64,000 nucleotides of DNA from Nothopassalora personata (lineage: Eukaryota > Ascomycota > Dothideomycetes > Mycosphaerellales > Mycosphaerellaceae), in assembly GCA_033816765.1 (NCBI GenBank), contig CM066288.1, positions 4,526,001 through 4,590,000 of the forward strand. Direction: 5' to 3'. How positions within the stretch are numbered: position 1 is the first letter of the stretch; the number at the start of each line of letters is the position of its first letter. The position numbers were made by a program, and so were the translations under genes. The notes below the pieces were generated by a model that was not told the DNA's origin, searched no databases, and was given only the letters and a program-made list of their open reading frames with translations. Shown piece by piece: positions 46,674 through 57,890 of this stretch.

Positions 46674-47277
46674 ATGTTCTGCCTCAGATCCTGGGTGCCA
46701 GTACGTCTTGCCAACTTCCACTCTTTACCACTAGCACGCTGACCTTCTTTTCGCGAAGCTTCTTATTTTTGTAGCCAACAGCCCACCTGTGTACATCCTC
46801 CTCTTCCTCTCGGCGAACTATCTTCTACAACGGCCCTGCGTGTACTGCTCTGTGGGTAGCAAGCAAGTCCTGCCACAACGCCGATAACCGCCTGACAATC
46901 CACAGATCCTCCTCTTCGTCCTAGTCTTCTCCCTCTCCGACTTCACCGCCGACATCTTCGAGCCACGATGGAACGAGAACGCCTTCACGACAATATCAAA
47001 GACTGCGACATCAGTACTCTACGGGAATGCGACGTTCACGGAAGCTGTGCTGGAAACAGCCAGTCTCGCACTCTCGGCGGTCAATGGAACGGGTGGCAGC
47101 ATCGTAAGCGCAACCATGGAGGGACTGCGAGAGAGGCTCATGGCCGAGGCTGCATCAGTCGTCAGTGCGACAGCCTCGAGTGCCATGAACGGGACGAATG
47201 CATTCGTGTGGCTGCGGACCTTGACGGATAAGTTTCAGTTCAGAATACCGTGCTTGGACGTGGTAGTAAGGTTATGA
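46674..47277 (+). CDS. Small two-helix membrane protein, unknown function
   Basis: Manual three-exon model: 46,674-46,700, 46,759-46,851 and 46,906-47,277, giving 163 aa; every exon is a multiple of three. Residues about 10-34 (LLIFVANS to NYLLQ) and 41-55 (ILLFVLVFSLSDF) are hydrophobic and probably membrane-inserted, separated by a short Cys-containing loop. The rest is an Ala/Ser/Thr-rich region with several Asn-Gly-Thr sites. No family is recognised. The first intron has a GTACGT donor and a CTGAC branch, the second a GTGGGT donor. Another frame is also open in exon 3 (46,968-47,231), so the model needs transcript support, but the hydrophobic pattern favours this one. Confidence 0.5.
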
Positions 47278-47642
47278 TGCATCGATTGATTTTAAGGCGC
47301 ATGGGCAGAAGGCGCAACAAAAGGCATGATGATTCACGAGAGCATGAGAGGCGTTTTGGTTGGACGAATAACTTCAAGAGTTAATACCCTCCATCGAGCA
47401 GGACATGGATACAGACTGAACCGAGGATAGAGACTTCATTCTTATGGTCATACGCATCCTGTATAGAGTGAGAGGTGATCGCGAATACCGGTCACGTGAT
47501 CATCATAGTATTCCTGGTCTGAAGCTCTCCACTGCAAATCCCAAGCTTCGGGTCTCAATACATTGCCGATCCTGCATTAAAAGCTTTCCTTCGTTGCAGC
47601 CCATCTCGAACGTCTCGCTTTCGACGCATAGCTGGCATTCGC
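47278..47642. other. Intergenic region upstream of the M1 aminopeptidase
   Basis: About 365 bp with the promoter of the aminopeptidase gene. Contains GGTCACGTGATCA at about 47,489-47,501, an E-box-like palindrome (TCACGTGA) that could bind a bHLH factor. No gene was seen. Confidence 0.5.
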
Positions 47643-50600
47643 ATGCGATATTCACTCGGGTTGCAGCGGCTTTTTACAGTTCCCACTATAGTTCGACCCG
47701 CCGGCGGGGCGTTTGCTCCATGCCACCATCAGTCGACCTTCCGCGTGTCTAGGAACTATTCCCCTACACAAGCGAGAGCCAGAGCACTAACAACATCAAA
47801 TTCTCGAGATCTGACACGCCCGAGCGGTTCAAGACTACGCGAACTAAGGACGGCTGGCAGAACAGCTTGGAGTTCGCAACAACCACACCAAAGCAATCGA
47901 TACTGTAGCAGCGAAGCTTCAAGCTTGCTAGTCAAGATGGCCTCAGACAGAGACATCTTGCCAAACAGGTTGGTCTATTCCATATTTCAGAGATGTACAA
48001 TACTTAACCTCGTATGCTTGCAGTGTCAAACCGATCAACTATGCCATCTCCCTCAAGGACCTCAAGCCAGGCGAGCCATGGACCTACCAAGGAACAGTAG
48101 ACATCACCATAGACATCAGGAAGTCTACAAAGGAGATTGTACTCAACACACATCAGCTAAAGGTGCACTCTGCAGAGGTGGTCACAGATTCTGGCAAACA
48201 GTCATCGTCAGTACAAGCATCCAACATTGCATTCGACGAGGTATCTCAACGATGCACGCTTTCCTTCGACCAGGCGCTGGATGAGTCGCCGAAGGTGCTG
48301 CTCGCGATAAGCTTCGAGGGTATCATGAACGATTCGATGGCTGGATTCTACCGATCGAGGTACCAGCCTGTCGTGGAGGCTTCGAGGGGCGTAGCGAGGG
48401 ACGACAAGAACCACTACATGTTCTCCACACAGTTCGAGAGTTCCGATGCTCGTAGAGCGTTCCCTTGCTTCGATGAGCCGAATCTCAAGGCAACCTTCGA
48501 CTTCGAGATTGAGATCCCTGATGATCTGGTTGCATTGAGCAACATGCAAGAGAAAAACACGAGAAAGAGCAAAGATGGCCACAAGATCGTGAGCTTCGAT
48601 AGGACACCGATCATGTCGACATACCTTCTGGCGTGGGCGTTTGGTGACTTTGAGTACATCGAGGACTTCACGGAGAGGAAGTACAACGGACAAAGTTTGC
48701 CCGTGCGCGTATACACAACCAAGGGTCTGAAGTCACAGGGCAAGCTCGCGTTAGAGAGCGCCCATCAGATTGTGGACTACTTCTCGAAGGTGAGCTTTTG
48801 TCGACCTTTTCGGAATGCCCATTCAGGCTGACATAGGCAGATCTTCCAGATCGACTACCCGCTGCCAAAGGTGGATCTGCTCGCAGTGCACGAGTTTGTG
48901 AGTGTTGCCGTTCATGCTTGTGCGTCATATATGTGTAGACTGACAGCTTTCCACAGTCGCACGGAGCAATGGAAAACTGGGGTCTGATCACATATCGAAC
49001 CACCGCCGTGCTCTACGATGAACAAAGCTCCGATCAAAAGTATAAAAACCGAGTGGTATATGTTGTTGCCCACGAGTTGGCTCACCAATGGTTCGGTAAC
49101 CTCGTCACGATGGACTGGTGGAACGAACTGTGGCTAAATGAGGGTAAGCAAGGTTGGTGCTTTCACTCAAAGGCACATTCTAACAATCTCAAAGGCTTCG
49201 CAACCTGGGTCGGCTGGTATGCTGTTGATCATTTACACCCGGATTGGAATGTCTGGGCGCAATTCGTCACTGAGGGCATGCAGACAGCTTTCTCGCTCGA
49301 TGGTCTCCGTACAAGCCACCCTATCGAAGTGGAAGTCAAGAACGCCCTCGAGGTCGATCAGATCTTCGATGCCATCAGCTACCTCAAGGGAAGCTCAGTC
49401 ATTCGGATGCTGGCGGCCCATCTCGGTGTCAAGACATTCTTGCAAGGTGTCGCCGATTACCTCAAAGCACACACTTACTCCAATGCCACTACAAACGATC
49501 TCTTCTCCGCCCTGAGCAAGGCCTCTGGTCAGGACGTGGCGACGTTTATGGAACCGTGGATTCGAAAAATCGGCTTTCCCGTGGTCACTGTGGCTGAAGA
49601 GCCCGGTCAGCTCAGCTTCAGGCAATCACGATTCTTGAGCGCTGGCGATGTCCAGGCAGAAGAGGACCAGACTACTTGGTGGATACCACTTGGTCTCAAG
49701 ACTGGACCGCAGGCAACTGACGCTCAGCGCGAGCCTCTCACGGAGAAGGAGGACACTTATCGCGACATTGATACTGACTTCTACAAAGTCAATCCAGACC
49801 AGACCGGCTTTTACCGCACTAACCTGCCTCCTCAGAGATTGGCTGCTCTCGGCCAGAGTCTCGACAAGCTGTCTGTGGAGGACAAGATCGGACTTATTGG
49901 AGACGCAGGCGCCCTCGCTGTGGCAGGTGAAGCCACCACACCCGCAGTATTGTCACTGCTTGAAGGCTTCCAGAACGAATCAAGCTATCTAGTGTGGAGC
50001 CAGGTCCTCTCTACCCTCGGCAAGATTCGCTCTACTCTCGCATCGGATAAGCAAGTCTCGGAAGCTCTAAAAGCCTTCTCGCTCAGACTCATCACCCCAG
50101 CGGTCGAACAGATTGGATGGGACTTCAAGCCAACTGACGACTTCCTGACTGGCCAGCTTCGCGCACTTCTCATCACACAAGCCGGCTCGGTTGGCCACGA
50201 GCAAATTGTCGGGGAAGCACAGAGACAGTTCAAGGCTTACACAGACGGTGATGAGAAGGCTATACATCCTTCCCTGAGATCTGCCGTGTTCGTCACGGCC
50301 ATCAAAACTGGTGGCGAAGATGCCTACAACGCTTTGAAGAAAGAGTACCAAACTACGAAATCGGTTGACGGCAAAGAGATTGCTCTCAGGGCCATGGGCT
50401 CGGTGCAAGAGGACAAGCTCGCTCTAGAATACCTGACCTGGGCGCTCAACGGTGGTACCGCCGTCCAGGATATCCACAACGTGGGTACACCTCTTGGAAG
50501 CAACTCAAAGGTACGACATGTGGTGTGGGAGTTTGTCAAGTCAAACTGGTCTACCGTCCGAGAGAAGCTCGGTGCGAATATGGTTGTGCTGGAGCGATTC

Positions 50601-50798
50601 CTCCGTGTCAGCTTGATGAAGATGACTGACGAGAGCGTTCGACAAGACATTGAGAAGTTCTTCGCCGACAAGGACACCCGAGGGTTTGACCGAGGATTGG
50701 CAGTGGTGAATGATAACATCCTGGGCAACGCGAAGTACAAGGAGCGCGCACTTGAAGGAACACGCGAGTGGCTGAGTGCTCATGGGTACATCAAGTAG
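47643..50798 (+). CDS. APE2: M1 family zinc aminopeptidase (Ape2/Aap1-like)
   Basis: Five exons: 47,643-47,968, 48,024-48,789, 48,841-48,897, 48,957-49,143 and 49,195-50,798, giving 979 aa. The enzyme removes N-terminal residues from peptides. GAMEN (substrate N-terminus binding) spans the third intron junction region at about 48,961, and the zinc site HELAH-x18-E is at about 49,072-49,143, its Glu lying in WLNEG at the fourth intron. A large C-terminal ERAP1-like helical domain follows. Starting at 47,643 adds about 98 residues rich in Arg, Ser and Thr, which look like a mitochondrial targeting sequence; an internal ATG at 47,938 (MASD) would give a cytosolic form. Yeast Ape2 shows similar dual-form complexity. 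Confidence 0.92.
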
Positions 50799-51600
50799 AA
50801 GAGCGTGGATGAGGAGACTTGAAGGAAGATCGAGAGCAGGCGAGCCACAGACTGCCGCTCCGGTGACTTTCACTGGTAGCCGAGCCATTGTAGGGGCACT
50901 CTACTTGCTCTGAGTCAGCGCTCGTTTGAGATACAGTGTCTCAGGACACGTGGAAGAGGCCGCTACAGCCATCCTCAATGACTGCCAAATTGTACGTATG
51001 CCCTCCACTGATCGTATGCTGATGCTGCCATCGTCACTCGACTCATTGCAGCTCTCAAACACACGTTGTAGCATCAGAACACATCGTTCTTGCCTCGGAA
51101 TCGTCTGCCTTGGCGGGCTCGAAAGTGATTGCCTTCGCGAGTGAGTGAAGACGCAGGGACAAAAGACCCTGGTCACGCGCTTGCCATTGTCGACTACAAG
51201 GACCGACTATAACTACCACGAGCACCTCACACCTTCTCTTACTTGCACATCAATCTTGAGAACCACCACCAGCACCAGCTTGCATCAGCCAGCAACCATC
51301 GCATCGCGCTTTCCACTCCTTCATCGCTTGCGCTGCACGACTCGGTACAAACGCTCCTTCTCGACGGCAAGTACCACGCGCCACCTTCCATCGACGCGAC
51401 TGCAACATCTTCGACCTCAATCTCCAACCACGCGACAACATCACACATCACCGACCAACACCACTAACCGCGACCGCCATCTGTCGACGATTCTGGCATC
51501 TTAACAACCACGCAAACGGCATACACTTGCACAGTCAGCGACTTAGAGCCACTAATAAACGCCACCCCCTCAACGCGACTCCAGAACATCACACGCTGTC
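50799..51600. other. Intergenic region and long CA-rich leader
   Basis: About 800 bp. The last 400 bp are rich in CA, ACC and ATC units, typical of a fungal 5' untranslated leader. Several short open frames overlap here in all directions without any domain. No gene was accepted. Confidence 0.4.
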
Positions 51601-53871
51601 ATGGAGTGGACCGGATCTCCCACCAAGAAGGCTTCTGCTTCTTTCAGCATCTACGACGAGAACACCCACGGCCCGGTTTGTGCATTCACTCACCGGAATC
51701 CTTCCCGAAAGCCTGCTGATCATTCCCGCTTTTTAGATGGGCCTGAAGCGCACCTCGAGCACTCTGCCGTTGCCGCTAACGACGGCTAAATTCGCCAACC
51801 GCACGGGTCCTTCACCAAAGGTAAGTCGCGCGCTGAACGCCAAACTTCCAGGAGACACTCTCGACTTGCTTAGAACAAACGCCACATACACACACAACTT
51901 TATCCTTAGCTTTACCTTTTCGCTCCGACTGACACCAACCAGCAGCACCACAACATGTCGGGCCCTGTCAATGAGCTCCTCGCCAAACTCACCAGCCAAC
52001 AAGAGCTACTCGCCCGCCAGAAGCGTGAGCTCGAGGACGCAGAGAACCGCAGCAGCGACTCGTCTGCCACCGACCCATACGCAAACACGCCACCCACTGA
52101 TAGCTTCTCTTCCGATGGCCGCCCGGACGCCGCCGAGGTGATGCGCCTCAAGAAGGAACTTGCTCTGGCCAACGAGCGCATGTCGCAGATGGACCTCCAG
52201 CTCACCCAGTCTCGCCTTGTTCAGCACACCATGGAGGAGGCCATCGGCTCGCCATTTCCCGCCGCACAGCACCTGGCCGCGAGCATGCCGGTTCATAACA
52301 TGATGTCGGCTGCTCAAGCCAACCCATACGCACGCGTCGACAGCCCTTTCGAGCGCGGCAGCTTCAACATGCCACAGCCGCAGTCGTATGTGCAGCCAAG
52401 GGTATCCTTCGGCCCACCACTGACGCTTCGCAGCTTCGACTCGATGCAAGTTCTCACACGCCAGTACGGTGGCTACAACAGTCAACCAAAGTACACCCCA
52501 CCAATCACTCCGGCTCCGTACCAAGCACCTTACGCCATGCCAAACGGCGCCAGCAATCACCAGCTGCCACCAGTCGGCACCAAGCTCTCCCCTACTGCTG
52601 CTGAGTTCGGTATCGGCCGTGGCCAATGGTCGATGCAGCAAGCTCCACCAGCATACGCCTCCGCTACAGAGCCTCTCAACTACCGCCGCCTGCTTGATCG
52701 TAACATGAGCTGCAACTGGAAGTACATCGTCGACAAGATCGTTTGCAACAACGATCAGCAAGCGTCCATCTTCCTACAGCAGAAGCTCAAGGTCGGTACA
52801 GCTGATCAGAAATTCGAGATCGTCCAAGCCATCATCGATCAAGCATATCCTCTGATGGTCAATCGCTTCGGCAACTTCCTGGTTCAGCGCTGCTTCGAGC
52901 ACGGCACAGCAGAGCAGGTCATCTCCATTGCCCAGAGTATCCGCGGCAACACACTCAACCTGAGCATGGATGCCTTCGGCTGTCACGTCGTCCAGAAGGC
53001 ATTCGATTGCGTGCCAGAGGAGTACAAGGCAATCATGGTTCACGAGCTCCTTCGCCGCATCCCGGAGACTGTCATTCACCGCTACGCATGCCATGTTTGG
53101 CAGAAGCTCTTCGAGCTCCGCTGGAGCGACTCGCCGCCACAGATCATGAAGTACGTCAACGAAGCTCTCCACGGCATGTGGCACGAGGTTGCCTTGGGTG
53201 AGACTGGCAGTCTGGTGGTCCAAAACATCTTCGAGAACTGCCTCGAGGAAGACAAGCGCCCATGCATCGATGAAGTGCTGGCAAGCATCGACGTCGTCGC
53301 TCACGGCCAATTTGGCAACTGGTGCATCCAACACATCTGTGAACACGGCTCTCTTCCCGACCGCACTCGTGCCACCGAGCACGTCCTCCGCTACGCGACC
53401 GAGTACAGCATGGACCAATTCGCCTCCAAGGTCGTCGAGAAGTGCCTTAAGATTGGTGGTGGTGACTTCCTCGACCGTTACCTCGACCGCGTCTGCGAGG
53501 CTCGCCCGGACCGCCCTCGCATTCCACTCATCGACATCTCGGGCGACCAGTTCGGCAACTACCTCATCCAGTACATCCTCACCAACGGCGACCCTGAGCG
53601 TCGTGAGATCGTGGCTGCTCAGATCCGCAAGCACATGGTGTCCCTTCGTGGCTCCAAGTACGGCTCTCGTGTTGCCATGCTCTGCTGCAACCCAGCCTTC
53701 ACCACCCGCCCAGGTCCCCCAGCCGGCCTCCCACTTACGCGCAACAATAGCGGCGGCGGCTATGGTGGCGAGCGCTTCGGCGGCGACTACACTCGCTCTT
53801 TCCCAGGCCCATCTGACCGCGGCTACGGCGGCATGAGTCGTGGCGGCTATGGCGGTGGTGCATACCGCTAA
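51601..53871 (+). CDS. Pumilio-family (PUF) RNA-binding protein
   Basis: Proposed exons 51,601-51,675, 51,737-51,820 and 51,943-53,871 give 695 aa; the main exon alone from ATG 51,955 gives 638 aa. PUF proteins bind specific sequences in mRNA 3' regions and control their decay or translation. Eight PUF repeats span roughly 52,700-53,700, with signature cores such as FGNFLVQRCFE, FGCHVVQKAFD, YACHVWQKLFE, TGSLVVQNIFE and FGNYLIQYIL. A coiled-coil-like segment and a Pro/Gln/Tyr-rich low-complexity region precede them, and the C-terminus is Gly/Tyr/Arg-rich (RGG-like). The two small upstream exons are inferred from in-phase splice sites only. Confidence 0.88.
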
Positions 53872-54688
53872 GCTATCTTGCAATCTATGGCGATACTGGA
53901 CGAAAGACGATCTTCTGTCTACCAAAGCCACCACGTACATGCACAACATACCGGACATCAAGCATGACGCTCGCTCGAATCTACTGCTGCCGCATGCTCG
54001 CTTGTCTGCTCGCTTTCTACGCTGAAATACGCTTGGGATCTCTTCATCCTCGCTTATTGGATGCGTGAGGCATTGTTATCGAGCGTGCTTTATCTTGACG
54101 GCACTGTCTCCTCTCGAGCAGCAAGACGCTGGATCGGCTTGCATTACTTTCTTCATCTTAGCCATCTGCAGGCGATGTCTTCCTTGTTTCGGACACAGCA
54201 CGAGTGACAGTGTAATCGAAGGCGAACGGTGCTGCAGATGGAACTCGCTGATATGGTATCTTGGGCGTTTACGAGAGATGGGCGCGATGTAATGATACTG
54301 CGTAATAGTTAGTGATTAGAGTTTAGTGTTTTCGAAATGGCATGTTTGCTTCCTACGTGTGTTCGCCAGATTCTCCGGTGTGCCGTCGCGGTACGCCTCA
54401 GTTGAGCCAGCCTTTACACTTTCACATGCCAAAGCTCCACTTCCCTGTCACTTTTCGGCTGCTTCTCGCTGTGCCGCTTTCGCTGCCCACCATCGAAAAT
54501 AAGATTTCACCCCCGATGTTTCTCTTACCATGACAAGACCACGGTCGCGTACCCCCTTCCACCTCGCTAAATCCGCATCAAGGGCCCGGTATGGCATACG
54601 AGGCAGTCGAGAAAATTGAAGGCGTCGCACAGGCGATGCTGAAAGCGTCTCGCAATGTCCAAAGCCGCACAAGACAGAGTTGCGCGGC
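53872..54688. other. Intergenic region
   Basis: About 800 bp with no supported gene. It includes the 3' region of the PUF gene. A minus-strand frame of 235 codons overlapping its right end has no features and runs against the better-supported plus-strand pattern. Confidence 0.4.
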
Positions 54689-55517
54689 ATGGAGAAGAGA
54701 CTCGATGAAATGACGGATGTTCTGCACCACGAGAACAAGAGCCCAACGACCACGTCTTGTAAGAAGAGCGCGCTGATGCAGCAAGCCGGTGTGTGCTCTC
54801 CTTTGCCTTGAGTCACAAAATTTGCTGACCTCACTTCAGCCACCATTCCACCAACCGCCAGCCGAGCTCCAACTGAAAGTGCGCCATAGTCTTGATGAAC
54901 CGAGCATGCTTGAAAGCATATGACCGTGGCTACGAAGGCGGCGCTGTAGGCGATGCACCGTTTCGTCCCGTGAAGTATGGCGAGCGCAGCGAGGCACGGA
55001 GCAAGCGAGGGTATTCGGCAAGGAGAGGCAAATGCATCACGAGAGTGGAGAAGACCTCGATGCACCTCGCTCGGTCTGTAACTGATGCCACAAGCACGGC
55101 AAGTCCTGCGATGGAAATGGGAAGTGCTCGGAATGCAAGCCCGAGGGCTACCCATGCGTTTACTCTCGCTGCCGTTACGACCTTTCGTGCATCAAGGGCA
55201 ATTGTTGGTGCTACCACCACGGACAGCTGGTCAGTGCTCGCCGCAGCTACCACATCCAGGATGCCCCGAGTCGTGCCGCTGGCTTCGACCGCCGCGAGAC
55301 ACACCGTAAGGCCGAGAAGCTGAAGCGGGTCAGTAAGACGCGACCGTCAAGCAGTCTTATAAACGCTAGAGTATCAGGCAGGGCAGGCAGTACAGCGGTG
55401 ATTCTAGGGAGCGCTGGCAGTTCTGCGAGAAGGAAAAGTCGGCCACTGGTGGATACGTCGTCAGGACGCTCCTTCGCAAGAGCATCTGCCAGCACTCTTG
55501 GGGTAGTAGATCTCTAG
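54689..55517 (+). pseudogene. Broken gene with Zn2Cys6-like cysteine cluster
   Basis: The frame ending at TAG 55,515 encodes a cysteine array at about 55,077-55,157: C-x2-C-x6-C-x5-C-x2-C-x6-C, the fungal Zn(II)2Cys6 spacing, with residues KHGKSC and GKCSEC. More cysteines (SRCRYDLSC, GNCWCYHH) and a basic Arg/Lys tail follow. Between the first two cysteines a TGA (55,083-55,085) interrupts the frame. An upstream segment 54,689-54,788 reads as a Glu/Lys helical peptide with a plausible splice to 54,840, but that path ends at TAG 54,887. The locus therefore looks like a recently disabled gene. The cluster closely resembles that of the antisense ORFs in elements A and B. Confidence 0.5.
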
Positions 55518-56507
55518 CACGAGACTCACGGTATCAGCAAGAGCATCATAGAAGAACGAACTGCTTACTCGCCAGTCTGATGCTTCTGGGGACCTGGCCT
55601 GGTGACAGCATGGTCAAGGCGTTTGACACAGCAAGACAAGCATTGTAGCATCACAACTTCATGTCTACATCGACATTGTGCTTGTTGTGTTCACATATCG
55701 CCAGCGCCACTCCATCTCTCTCACGCTTCATCGTCGCCCGCAGCAGAGCTATCCTCTTGCCGACATGCACCGTCTCGCACAATATCAGCAGGAGTCCTTC
55801 ACAGAGAATGATCCGAGACGCTCACCTCACACTCCATCAACAGAACCTCACCCTGAAAGGTCTTTGGTCATTCTTTCCCTGAAGGACAAGTCGTCATTCT
55901 GAGGTCTGGCCATGGAGTAGTAGCATCAATAGTGTGCAATCAGAACAATGCGATAAAGAAGAACGGAGCACTTCATTCGCCGGTGGCATGAGCGATCTTT
56001 ACAGCCGAGCTCGTGAGGGCGGAGTCAAGTCCGCTATATCGAGATTGTGGAGCAGTATTGATGGCCAATGTGGTGAACTCGGGAATTGAGCATGTCGGCC
56101 TCTGCCATGATAGTCAACGCCCACAGGCTATGCACTTTGGTTTGGCTGCGCTATATCGGAGGCTCTCTCTCGTGTTCATGCAGGCTGTTGACATGGGAGG
56201 GAGCGCGTTCGTGGGAGCAGAACGAAACCAAACGAGCACGCCGATGAGATCAGAATCGAACGATCTGATAACAATTTTGTCACAGCTCGGAAATGCCAAT
56301 GGCTGGGACGAGTGCACGTTGTTTTGGCACGCGTCTGCCTTTTCGCGCTAGCAAGAGACGCGACTTGCCTGGGCACCTACTTTATGAGCTGCACGTCTCC
56401 TTTGTTTCCTGCTACATCATCACCACCTTTCACGCGCTCGACTTCGCCGCCACCATTGTCAGACTTCTTCATCTACATCACTCTCAGCATACTTACCGCC
56501 AGGCACC
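55518..56507. promoter_or_regulatory. Intergenic region with the RNR2 promoter
   Basis: About 990 bp without a supported gene. The 180 bp before the RNR2 start contain cell-cycle type sites described separately. Short plus-strand frames at 55,600-55,900 and 56,013-56,351 carry no recognisable features. Confidence 0.5.
56329..56363 (+). promoter_or_regulatory. MCB/E2F-like cluster upstream of RNR2
   Basis: ACGCGT at 56,329-56,334 is a perfect MluI cell-cycle box, TTTTCGCGC at 56,340-56,348 matches an E2F/SCB-like site, and ACGCGA at 56,358-56,363 is an MCB variant. They lie 145-180 bp before the RNR2 ATG. MBF-type factors use such sites to switch on DNA-synthesis genes at G1/S. Confidence 0.65.
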
Positions 56508-57890
56508 ATGAGCGTCGACATAACGCCCTCAAAGAAGGTTCGGGATGACGTTCTCGCCACAATCTCGACATCGCTAACTCGACTTTGCAGGCTGCCTCTG
56601 CCCTCGAGGGTTTCCAGATGGAGTCGCCAGTCAAGAAGCTTGGTCTGCAGTCCGAGGCCGACAAGGAGAACATGGACGAGCGATACGCGTCAGACGAGGT
56701 CGCTGTTCCCATCAAGGGCATTCCAGACATAGTCGAGCCAGTCGTTGCAGCGAAGCCCACAGTAGCAGAAGGCATCAAGGAAGAGGAGGCAATAGAACCC
56801 ATACTACAAGAGAACCCAGGGCGGTTCGTGCTGTTCCCGATCAAGTACCACGAGGTATGTTCGCGTCCGCGATAACGCGCCGAGACGCGTAAATGGCGTG
56901 CACGAATCACGCGCTAACACATTGGTACAGATCTGGCAGATGTACAAGAAGGCCGAGGCATCGTTCTGGACCGCAGAGGAGATTGATCTCTCCAAGGATC
57001 TGCACGACTGGAACAAGCGACTCAATGATGACGAGCGATTCTTCATCTCACACGTTCTCGCTTTCTTCGCAGCATCAGACGGCATTGTCAACGAGAACCT
57101 TGTCGAACGCTTCAGCTCTGAGCTTCAGATCCCAGAGGCACGATGCTTCTATGGTTTCCAGATCATGATGGAGAACATCCACTCCGAGACATACTCCCTC
57201 CTTATTGACACATATATCAGCGAGCCAAAGCAGCGAACATATCTGTTCAATGCCATCGACAACATCCCGTGCATCCGTAAGAAGGCTGACTGGGCGTTGC
57301 GATGGATCTCGGATAAGAACTCCACATTCGCCCTCCGACTGGTTGCTTTCGCCGCTGTTGAGGGTATCTTCTTTTCCGGTTCTTTCGCCGCCATCTTCTG
57401 GCTGAAGAAGCGTGGTCTCATGGCTGGCCTTACATTCTCGAACGAGCTGATCTCCCGTGATGAGGGTATGCACACAGACTTCGCCTGTCTCCTGTTCTCG
57501 CACCTGAAGAACAAGCCAGATCAGGCACTTGTGCAGAGCATCATCGTTGAGGCAGTCACTATTGAGCAGGAGTTCCTCACAGATGCTCTTCCATGCAAGC
57601 TTCTCGGCATGAACGCTGGTCTCATGTCACAATACATCGAGTTCGTGGCCGACCGCCTGCTTTTGGCACTGGGCAACAAGAAGTTTTACAACGCCACCAA
57701 CCCATTCGACTTCATGGAGAACATCTCGCTGGGCGGCAAGACCAACTTCTTCGAGAAGCGTGTCGGCGAGTACCAAAAGGCTGGTGTCATGGAAGGGTAC
57801 AAGAAGCAGCAAGATAAGAAGGACTCGACAGGTGCACCAGTGGAAGCGCCTGCAATGAACGGCGACTTTGCTTTCGACGAAGATTTCTAG
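56508..57890 (+). CDS. RNR2: Ribonucleotide reductase small subunit (R2)
   Basis: Three exons, 56,508-56,537, 56,591-56,854 and 56,931-57,890, giving 417 aa. R2 houses the di-iron centre and tyrosyl radical needed to reduce ribonucleotides to deoxyribonucleotides. Conserved blocks are present: [50 protein letters not shown] (iron-ligand Glu and His), the helix with [18 protein letters not shown], and the C-terminal FAFDEDF that docks on the large subunit. The N-terminal region includes an [10 protein letters not shown] stretch with possible CDK site. The second intron contains another ACGCGT (56,885-56,890). Strongly conserved family; exon joins are confirmed by the protein. Confidence 0.97.

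Noticed and set aside
46968..47231. 87-codon alternative frame in the membrane-protein exon
   Set aside because: Less plausible than the frame giving two hydrophobic helices and in-phase splice joins, though not excluded.
52006..53961. Long minus-strand open frames (251 and 395 codons) opposite the PUF gene
   Set aside because: They mirror the codon bias of the PUF exon, lack any domain and overlap a well-supported conserved protein.
54448..55155. 235-codon minus-strand frame
   Set aside because: It lies opposite the Zn2Cys6-like frame, whose cysteine spacing is much stronger evidence for plus-strand coding.
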